From NCBI GenBank assembly GCA_964603935.1, contig CAZRWL010000011.1:1-34441 (forward strand): 34,441 bases of DNA, in the 5' to 3' direction. Each line of letters opens with the position of its first letter. Within the stretch, counting starts at the first letter, position 1. A program made the position numbers and the translations under genes. A model generated the notes under the pieces. The model saw only the letters and a program-made list of their open reading frames with translations, was not told where the DNA came from and ran no database searches. The DNA comes from GWB1-37-8 sp964603935. Its GTDB lineage: Bacteria; Patescibacteriota; Microgenomatia; Levybacterales; UBA12049. Below, piece after piece: positions 29,723-34,441 of this stretch.

Positions 29723-30214
29723 AAGAGAATGGAGGGATTTACGCTGATTGAACTTCTCATCGCGATAATAATTATTGGTATTTTGATAACAGGTTTAATC
29801 GCAGTTATAAATCCCGCTGGTCAAATTCAGAAAGCCAATGATGCGAGAAGGAAAGGAGACCTTTCCCAAATTCAAAAAGCGCTGGAAATTTACTATCAGA
29901 CGAATAGGTCTTATCCTCCCAATCCGTCGGTTGGAGATTATAGAATAAAAGGTCTGGATGGAATTACTGTTAATTGGGGCGACTCATGGCTTCCTTTTAT
30001 GGGTAATTTGCCCAAAGACCCGAATTCTTCAAGGAAATACGTTTATTACGCGAGCGGGCAAACTTATTATCTATACGCAAGTTTGGACAGAGGCAAGGAG
30101 GATCCGGGGGTATGTAATAATGGAGCGGATTGCCAGAGTGTTCCGGCGGCTAATCTTTGCGGGTCCGGAAATGTATGTAATTACGGAGTGTCAAGCCCGA
30201 ATGTGAGCCCATGA
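29717..30214 (+). CDS. Type IV pilin-like protein B (paralogue of A)
   Basis: 165 aa from ATG 29717. The leader MTKRMEG is followed by FTLIELLIAIIIIGILITGL with Glu5. The body (NPAGQIQKANDARRKGDL) is almost identical to pilin A, and the C-terminal part has paired Cys residues (CNNGADC, CGSGNVC). An in-frame ATG at 29633 overlaps the previous stop (ATGA), but the 28 extra residues would be pure translation of the dispersed repeat (SVILNSFQDLILEKTRC), giving an abnormally long leader; the repeat's own last ATG gives a standard 7-residue leader. Either start keeps the same mature protein after cleavage. Confidence 0.82.
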   Translation: MTKRMEGFTLIELLIAIIIIGILITGLIAVINPAGQIQKANDARRKGDLSQIQKALEIYYQTNRSYPPNPSVGDYRIKGLDGITVNWGDSWLPFMGNLPKDPNSSRKYVYYASGQTYYLYASLDRGKEDPGVCNNGADCQSVPAANLCGSGNVCNYGVSSPNVSP

Positions 30215-30230
30215 AGACAATTTTTATTAG

Positions 30231-30333
30231 TGTCATCCTGAACTGCGCCACCTCCGTTGAGGAAAGTCCTCTTGGAGGATTTCAGGATCTATTTCCTGAA
30301 AAAACGAGATGCCGAAATAAATTCGGCATGACA
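30231..30333 (+). repeat. Dispersed MITE-like repeat, long form (103 bp), at the start of pilin C
   Basis: Exactly the 103-bp nested form seen at 14059-14161. Its final ATG (30328) is the likely start of pilin C. Confidence 0.8.
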
Positions 30334-30768
30334 AAAAGAGCAACAGGGGGTTTTACCCTCATTGAGCTTTTGGTTGTGATTGGCATTATTGGTATTTTGA
30401 CGGCTTTTCTAATGGCGAATTTTGTTGGAATAAGACAAAGGGCCCGGGACGGAGCGCGCAAGAGCGATCTTCGGCAAATTCAAGCGGCTCTGGAGCTTTA
30501 CAGGTCGGACAAAAGCGCATATCCGACAGCATTGCCTGCGTGCGAGGCTTCCCTTACCGATGGCGCAGATCCGCCGGTAACCTACATGCAAAAAATTCCC
30601 TGCGATCCGTTGAGTACTCCTGCTTATGCTTATAATTCCAATGGAAGCACGTATTCGCTTATTGCCTGTCTTGAAAATAAAAATGATTCTCAGAAAGATA
30701 CGGTTTTACCCGACCCTAATCCCTGCAATCAATCAACTAATTTTGCGTATACTCTTCAGAACCCATGA
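30328..30768 (+). CDS. Type IV pilin-like protein C
   Basis: 146 aa from ATG 30328. The leader MTKRATGG is followed by FTLIELLVVIGIIGILTAFL with Glu5. The body (RQRARDGARKSDLRQIQAALELY) is a standard pilin helix, then CEASLTDG and a C-terminal part ending NPCNQSTNF. As for pilin B, a frame extends back to ATG 30211 through the repeat, with an ATGA overlap to pilin B, and is considered less likely. It is less similar to A and B than they are to each other. Confidence 0.8.
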   Translation: MTKRATGGFTLIELLVVIGIIGILTAFLMANFVGIRQRARDGARKSDLRQIQAALELYRSDKSAYPTALPACEASLTDGADPPVTYMQKIPCDPLSTPAYAYNSNGSTYSLIACLENKNDSQKDTVLPDPNPCNQSTNFAYTLQNP

Positions 30769-32180
30769 TGACAATTTTCAATTTGCAATTTTCAATTTGC
30801 AATTTACGAAGACAACGGGGTTTTACCTTTATTGAACTCATGATTGCGTTGAGCATCATGTCTATTCTGAGTACTGTTGGTATTGCTGGATTTAGATCTT
30901 ACAGTCAGACTCAAGTTTTGCAGGCAGCAGTCAATGAGTTCTCAACCGCGTTAAATACAGCAAGATCCAAAGCTTTGTCGCAGGTAAAACCTTCCGCTTG
31001 CGGTTCCGCAAAGACTTTGGATGGTTATGGAATAAAAGTTTCAGCAGATTCCGGGACTCCAAAATATAGCTATAATATGTTTTTTACATGTTCGGGGTCT
31101 GATATGCCGGCTGATAAGGAGAAGATTTTTCCGAAAGACATTATTTTTTCCGACGTTGACAACGGAAAATCTTTTTTCTTTCCAACGCTAACAGAAGGAG
31201 CGCAAGCGCCTGCGCAAGTAACTATTTCCGGTTACGGGAAAAGTAAAATTGTTTCGGTTAATTCTTTGGGAGGAGTAAGCGGCGAACCTCTCCCTACTCC
31301 TATTCCACTCCCCACCCCCACTCCTGTTTCTCCACCGCATTATATTGCTAAATGGGGTACTCCGGGTTCAGGCGACGGGCAATTCAACAATCCTTACGGC
31401 ATAGCTATTGACTCAAACAACAACATTTATGTTGCGGAGAGAACTAATAATCGCATTCAAAAGTTTAACTCAGCAGGAACATTTATAACCAAATGGGGTA
31501 CTCCGGGTTCAGGCGATGGACAATTCAATGATCTTTACGGTATTGCTGTTGATTCAAGCGACAATATTTATGCTACCGAAATAGGCAATAGCCGCGTCCA
31601 AAAGTTTGCGTCAGATGGAGTATTTATAGCCAAATGGGGTACTGCAGGAGCAGGCGACGGACAATTCAATTTCCCGACAGGCATTACTGCTGATTTAAGC
31701 AGCAATATTTACGTTGTGGATATGGGCAATAATCGTATTCAAAAATTTAATTCAGCAGGAACATTTATAACCAAATGGGGTACTGCAGGAGCAGGCGACG
31801 GACAATTTAAAGTTCCTGTCGGCGTAACTGCTGATTTAAGCAACAATATTTATGTTACAGAAAGAACCAATAATCGTATTCAAAAATTTAATTCAGCAGG
31901 AACATTTATAACCAAATGGGGTACTGCAGGAGCAGGCAATGGACAATTTAATGACCCTTTTGATATCGCCTTTGATTTAGACAGCGGCGTCTACGTAAGC
32001 GATAAGGGCAATCATCGTGTTCAGAAGTTTGATTTATCAGGGGGCTATCTTGTCCAATGGGGTGGCTTCGGTTCAGGTAACGGACAATTCAATAATCCTA
32101 CCGGCATTGGCGTTGATTCAAGCAGCAATATTTATGTTGCGGAATCAGGCAATCATCGTGTTCAGAAATTTGCTCCGTAG
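30765..32180 (+). CDS. Pseudopilin fused to a six-bladed NHL beta-propeller
   Basis: 471 aa. A leader encoded by a 'caattttcaatttgc' repeat (MMTIFNLQFSICNLRRQRG) precedes FTFIELMIALSIMSILSTVG, a GspH/FimT-like prepilin signal. The pseudopilin domain spans about 20-175 (STALNTARSKALSQV). A Pro/Thr linker (PTPIPLPTPTPVSPP) leads to six NHL repeats of exactly 47 residues. Each reads like KWGTPGSGDGQFNNPYGIAI, ending NNRIQKF; their DNA starts at 31350, 31491, 31632, 31773, 31914 and 32055. Six NHL units close one propeller, a protein- or glycan-binding surface. ATGA overlap with pilin C. I know of no named family with this fusion; it is probably a pilus-presented adhesin or sensor. Confidence 0.85.
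   Translation: MMTIFNLQFSICNLRRQRGFTFIELMIALSIMSILSTVGIAGFRSYSQTQVLQAAVNEFSTALNTARSKALSQVKPSACGSAKTLDGYGIKVSADSGTPKYSYNMFFTCSGSDMPADKEKIFPKDIIFSDVDNGKSFFFPTLTEGAQAPAQVTISGYGKSKIVSVNSLGGVSGEPLPTPIPLPTPTPVSPPHYIAKWGTPGSGDGQFNNPYGIAIDSNNNIYVAERTNNRIQKFNSAGTFITKWGTPGSGDGQFNDLYGIAVDSSDNIYATEIGNSRVQKFASDGVFIAKWGTAGAGDGQFNFPTGITADLSSNIYVVDMGNNRIQKFNSAGTFITKWGTAGAGDGQFKVPVGVTADLSNNIYVTERTNNRIQKFNSAGTFITKWGTAGAGNGQFNDPFDIAFDLDSGVYVSDKGNHRVQKFDLSGGYLVQWGGFGSGNGQFNNPTGIGVDSSSNIYVAESGNHRVQKFAP
30772..30806. repeat. 'caattttcaatttgc' tract in the NHL pilin leader
   Basis: Two close copies of CAATTTTCAATTTGC, same word family as the pilD tracts, here coding for the prepilin leader. Confidence 0.55.
31350..32177 (+). 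repeat. Six tandem 141-bp repeats encoding the NHL propeller
   Basis: Units start every 141 bp without slippage. Stretches such as ACATTTATAACCAAATGGGG are identical at several unit junctions, implying recent amplification or conversion. The last unit is more diverged, as expected for a closing blade. Confidence 0.85.
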
Positions 32181-32181
32181 T

Positions 32182-32685
32182 ATGAAAAAACAAAAATCAT
32201 TGCAGTCCGGTCAAACGCTTTTGGAGATTTTACTTGCCTTTAGCGTTTCCGTGTTAGTTTTGAGCGCTATTGTTATAGGGGTAACAGGCTCTTTAAATAA
32301 CGCTAACTATACAAAGAATCAGAACTTGGCCAATTCTTATGCTCAGGAAGGAATGGCTGTTGTGAGGCAAATAAGAGATTCCAGTTGGGAAAATTTTTTT
32401 AATATGACAGATGCTAAAAATTATTGTCTTCCATCGTCGAACATTTTGGCTGCAAATTTTAGCCCTGACTGTATAACTACGGGTGACGGGAAAGTTGGAA
32501 TTTTCGAAAGAAGTGTAGTCATATATCATGATTCAGATGATTGTCCGAATAAAAAAATGCCCGGAACACAAGTTACTGTAAAAGTTGCCTGGTCGGACAG
32601 TAAATGTTCTACTGAAAACCTCTATTGTCATAATGTTAAATTAATTTCCTGCTTTTCAAATATTGACGAGAGAGAAGAACCATGA
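32182..32685 (+). CDS. PilV-like minor pilin
   Basis: 167 aa from ATG 32182, two bases after the previous stop codon. The leader MKKQKSLQSG precedes QTLLEILLAFSVSVLVLSAI, so the residue after the cut is Gln rather than Phe; Glu5 is kept. This, with the SYAQEGMAVVRQIRDSSW stretch, matches PilV/PulJ-type minor pilins of Microgenomates as far as I recall. Cysteines in the C-terminal half (CLPSS, CITTG, CPNKK, CSTENLYCH) suggest disulphides. The frame extends back inside the NHL gene to 32017, but this would destroy the leader. It overlaps the next gene by ATGA. Confidence 0.82.
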   Translation: MKKQKSLQSGQTLLEILLAFSVSVLVLSAIVIGVTGSLNNANYTKNQNLANSYAQEGMAVVRQIRDSSWENFFNMTDAKNYCLPSSNILAANFSPDCITTGDGKVGIFERSVVIYHDSDDCPNKKMPGTQVTVKVAWSDSKCSTENLYCHNVKLISCFSNIDEREEP

Positions 32686-33269
32686 AACCAAAGTCAAAAG
32701 TAGGCAAAGAGGGGTTTACGCTGGTAGAATTATTGGCATCAATTGCTGTTCTTGTTGCCGTAGGATCGGTTATCGCGGGCATAATAACAGCTTCATTAAG
32801 AGGAACGAATAAAACAAATGTGATTGAAAATATCAGAGAAAATGGAAATTATGCCCTTAGCCAAATATCAAGAAGCATAGAATATGCGCAGGCATTTAAC
32901 GGATTAAGCGATAACGGAACAGACTATACGGTAAGCTGTCGTTTTTCAACGTCCCCTACTCCAGCCCCGGTTGAAACTCCGTACAAGTTTGTGAAAGTAA
33001 CCCCATCCAACAGCAATTCGATAGAATACAGCTGCGCAATCTCAACGCCTGCGACAATTACTTCAAACGGAGCTTCGATGATAGATACCAGCTCTATCGT
33101 TTTAACAGACTGCGTTATTGCTTGCGTGCAGACCAGAGCAACAGACTTACCAATAGTTAAGGTAGGCTTTAAGCTTGGTCCCAAAAAAAACCCAACCGGT
33201 CTTGCAGAGACTAGCTCTCCTCCAATTTTGTTTGAAACCTCCATTACAATAAGAAACTACAAAAAATAA
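32682..33269 (+). CDS. PilW/PilJ-like minor pilin
   Basis: 195 aa. The leader MKPKSKVGKEG precedes FTLVELLASIAVLVAVGSVI with Glu5. The following NVIENIRENGNYALSQISRSIEYA stretch is typical of PilW/PilJ minor pilins, which sit at the pilus tip. Later parts contain Cys residues (VSCRF, YSCAIS, LTDCVIACVQ) and end with a strand ILFETSITIRNY. ATGA overlap with the PilV-like gene. It ends the pilin cluster; no clear terminator follows. Confidence 0.82.
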   Translation: MKPKSKVGKEGFTLVELLASIAVLVAVGSVIAGIITASLRGTNKTNVIENIRENGNYALSQISRSIEYAQAFNGLSDNGTDYTVSCRFSTSPTPAPVETPYKFVKVTPSNSNSIEYSCAISTPATITSNGASMIDTSSIVLTDCVIACVQTRATDLPIVKVGFKLGPKKNPTGLAETSSPPILFETSITIRNYKK

Positions 33270-33282
33270 CTGCCTATTTTTA

Positions 33283-33309
33283 TTGACATATTTTTGACAT
33301 CCTTTGACA
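33283..33309. promoter_or_regulatory. Three TTGACA boxes spaced one helical turn apart
   Basis: TTGACA at 33283-33288, 33294-33299 and 33304-33309, i.e. spacings of 11 and 10 bp, just upstream of the promoter of the 33357 gene. The helical phasing would put all three on one face of the DNA. Confidence 0.35.
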
Positions 33310-33321
33310 CCCTTAATCCTC

Positions 33322-33350
33322 TTGAAAATAAAAAATAACGTATCTATATT
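33322..33350 (+). promoter_or_regulatory. Promoter for the coiled-coil gene
   Basis: TTGAAA (33322-33327), 17 bp, TATATT (33345-33350), then 6 nt to ATG 33357: a leaderless layout. Confidence 0.55.
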
Positions 33351-33356
33351 TAATCT

Positions 33357-33596
33357 ATGTTAACGCAATCTGATTTATCCCAAATTGGAAGAATCATGGA
33401 GCCAATTAAAACAGGCATTAGCTCTTTAAAGCAGGATGTTGGAGTTTTGAAACAAGATGTTGGTTCTTTGAAAAAAAATGTGAGGCATATTAAAAAAACT
33501 GTGGATGTAATGATTGATCTTTTTGACAGGCAAGACATAAGATTAAGCAAAAGGGTTGATAAGACTGAGGCTCATCTTGGCTTAACAACCCCATAA
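33357..33596 (+). CDS. Small coiled-coil protein
   Basis: 79 aa, soluble. The centre is a heptad-like repeat: ISSLKQDVGVLKQDVGSLKKNV with recurring LKQDV units 7 residues apart, followed by KTVDVMIDLFDR, and closing VDKTEAHLGLTT. Small coiled-coil proteins of this form are common in Patescibacteria in my recollection and have no assigned job. It may oligomerise. It has its own leaderless-type promoter, and is followed by a 112-bp gap before the toxin-antitoxin pair. Confidence 0.7.
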   Translation: MLTQSDLSQIGRIMEPIKTGISSLKQDVGVLKQDVGSLKKNVRHIKKTVDVMIDLFDRQDIRLSKRVDKTEAHLGLTTP

Positions 33597-33674
33597 TCTT
33601 TGACGCTCTCGCTTTAATCTTCCACCAATGCAAAATCGTACCCCCAAGCCCGCTTCCTCATTTAAATTTAGTCC

Positions 33675-33702
33675 TTGATTTCCATCCTGGAATTGCTAAA
33701 AT
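33675..33702 (+). promoter_or_regulatory. Promoter for the RelE-like toxin-antitoxin pair
   Basis: TTGATT (33675-33680), 16 bp, TAAAAT (33697-33702), then 6 nt to ATG 33709: leaderless layout. Confidence 0.5.
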
Positions 33703-33708
33703 ATAGTC

Positions 33709-33939
33709 ATGAATACAGTAACAGTTCCTGCAAAAACTATTAATGATATATTTTCTCGTCTTGACGAGCTGACTAAAGCTGTGAAAAAAATCAGCGCAAG
33801 GCTTTTAAACGAAGAGCCTCGTTATGGAAGCGATGAATGGTGGAATAAAGAAATAAAAGAAGCCGAGAATGAATTTAAAAAGGGAAAAGGTGTTCTTTTC
33901 CAATCTGGCAAAGATGCAATAAAATGGCTAAATTCTTAA
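33709..33939 (+). CDS. Putative antitoxin of a RelE-like pair
   Basis: 76 aa. The opening TVPAKTINDIFSRLDELTKAVKKISARLL is a helical segment likely used for dimerisation or DNA binding; the C-terminal half (DEWWNKEIKEAENEFKKGKG) is acidic to mixed-charge and could wrap the toxin. It overlaps the RelE-like gene by 16 bp, the usual antitoxin-first order. Families of short antitoxins are hard to name from sequence, so the call rests mainly on gene order. Confidence 0.7.
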   Translation: MNTVTVPAKTINDIFSRLDELTKAVKKISARLLNEEPRYGSDEWWNKEIKEAENEFKKGKGVLFQSGKDAIKWLNS

Positions 33940-34193
33940 AGCCCCGTTTTTATCCCAAATTCGAAAAGAGATTCAAAAAACTTCATCCATTGTTAAAAAA
34001 GAAATTTGAAAAACAACTAGAATTTATCCTTACAAATCCACGCCATCCATCGCTTAACTTAAAGAAAATGGCAGGATTAGATATGTTTGAAGCCAGACTC
34101 GATTATCATAATCGTTTTGTTTTTAAAATTGTTGATGATGAAATATGGTTTTACTCAATTGGTCCGCATGATGAAGGATTGGGAAAAAATTAA
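33924..34193 (+). CDS. RelE/ParE-superfamily toxin
   Basis: 89 aa, very basic. The fold is recognisable: helix FEKRFKKLHPLLKKKFEKQL, then SLNLKKMAGLDMFEARLDYHNRFVFKIVDDEIWFYSIGPHDE, where the strand order and the R/K-rich face match mRNA-cleaving RelE/YoeB-like toxins. Residues resembling the usual Arg-x-Val/Ile-F stretch (NRFVFKIV) and the C-terminal IGPHDE are present; I cannot tell RelE from ParE reliably. It overlaps its antitoxin by 16 bp. It could stabilise this part of the chromosome or act in stress response. Confidence 0.82.
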   Translation: MAKFLKPRFYPKFEKRFKKLHPLLKKKFEKQLEFILTNPRHPSLNLKKMAGLDMFEARLDYHNRFVFKIVDDEIWFYSIGPHDEGLGKN

Positions 34194-34199
34194 TTGAAT

Positions 34200-34228
34200 T
34201 TGACTCTGTGTTATTTTTCCCTTACCAT
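34200..34228 (+). promoter_or_regulatory. Possible promoter for the partial 34261 gene
   Basis: TTGACT (34200-34205), 17 bp, TACCAT (34223-34228). Would give a leader of about 25 nt before ATG 34261. Confidence 0.4.
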
Positions 34229-34260
34229 AAAACCATTGGCAAATATTGAGTTTAGCAAAT

Positions 34261-34441
34261 ATGGAACAGAATTTCCCAACCGTGAACAATGAACCAACTG
34301 ACAAAAAGCCTCATCCCCTGACAGCCCTTGCATTTCTGGAAGTAGGATTGTTTGAGGTAGTTTTTGTTAGTGTTATGGTTTTACTTATCTTCGGAACTCT
34401 TAATTACTTCAACATCCTTTATGTTTCAGAAACCTTCCCCA
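34261..34441 (+). CDS. 5' end of a membrane protein, cut by the window edge
   Basis: An open frame of 60 codons running off the window. The first 20 residues are polar (MEQNFPTVNNEPTDKKPHPL), followed by one hydrophobic span, LFEVVFVSVMVLLIFGTLNY, and FNILYVSETFP. One N-terminal membrane anchor with a short cytosolic tail is the simplest reading. I recall signal peptidase I-like genes with this opening in related genomes, but no catalytic motif is inside the window, so no function is assigned. Confidence 0.55.
   Translation, partial: MEQNFPTVNNEPTDKKPHPLTALAFLEVGLFEVVFVSVMVLLIFGTLNYFNILYVSETFP

Noticed and set aside
31350..32177. Regular repeats as a CRISPR array
   Set aside because: The 141-bp units are coding, contiguous and lack spacers; they encode NHL blades.
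32017..32181. Upstream extension of the PilV-like gene to 32017
   Set aside because: It would run inside the NHL repeats in another frame and bury the prepilin leader.
1..34441. tRNA, rRNA, insertion sequences with transposase, CRISPR arrays
   Set aside because: None was recognised on either strand; absence by eye does not exclude a degenerate tRNA.

Overview
The window looks like chromosome of a Patescibacteria (Candidate Phyla Radiation) bacterium, probably Microgenomates-like. This assignment is inference from gene style, gene content and repeats; there is no rRNA gene here to test it. The clues are AT-rich DNA with TGA used as an ordinary stop, tightly packed operons with ATGA overlaps, almost no clear Shine-Dalgarno sites, a Gram-positive-style type IV pilus cluster, and many short palindromic or low-complexity repeats, several of them translated inside conserved proteins.

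Layout. 1-2000 (+): the end of an unidentified gene, a small unknown gene and a Xer-type tyrosine recombinase with a hairpin leader. 2076-16145 (-): a SIMPL-domain protein, an unknown protein, then pyrC, carB, carA and pyrB (the first three steps of UMP synthesis), folD, gyrA, ppa and gyrB. 16230-17027 (+): a lone unknown gene. 17091-21915 (-): an envelope-related operon read as DNA polymerase III delta-prime-like, MurF-like ligase, alpha/beta hydrolase, DegT aminotransferase, FemAB transferase. 21962-33269 (+): a type IV pilus locus with pilB, pilT, pilC, a major pilin, a decayed pilD fragment, a TumE-like toxin-antitoxin pair, intact pilD and seven more prepilin-like genes. One of these carries a DUF1554 lectin-like domain and one a six-bladed NHL propeller. 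33357-34193 (+): a coiled-coil protein and a RelE-like toxin-antitoxin pair. The window ends inside a membrane-protein gene.

How the genes fit together. PilB and PilT are the extension and retraction motors, PilC the platform and PilD the prepilin peptidase. The minor pilins with display domains suggest a surface-attachment pilus. CarA/CarB, PyrB and PyrC make dihydroorotate from bicarbonate, glutamine and aspartate, and their sequences resemble the domains of the eukaryotic CAD protein as I remember it. The MurF-like and FemAB proteins point to peptidoglycan made with a branched or bridged stem peptide.

Most noteworthy signals: (1) palindromic elements inserted in frame in carA, folD (twice), pyrC and a DegT gene, and AT-rich repeats in pilD and others; (2) a 70/103-bp MITE-like repeat with a nested palindrome, four copies, two of which supply the likely start codon of pilins; (3) a promoter, intrinsic terminator and AUG packed together in front of pyrB, which looks like an attenuator; (4) a recurring layout of -10 box, 6-7 nt, ATG, pointing to leaderless mRNAs; (5) a toxin-antitoxin cassette between a decayed and an intact pilD 5' end; (6) a 20-bp hairpin repeat shared by the only two convergent intergenic gaps.
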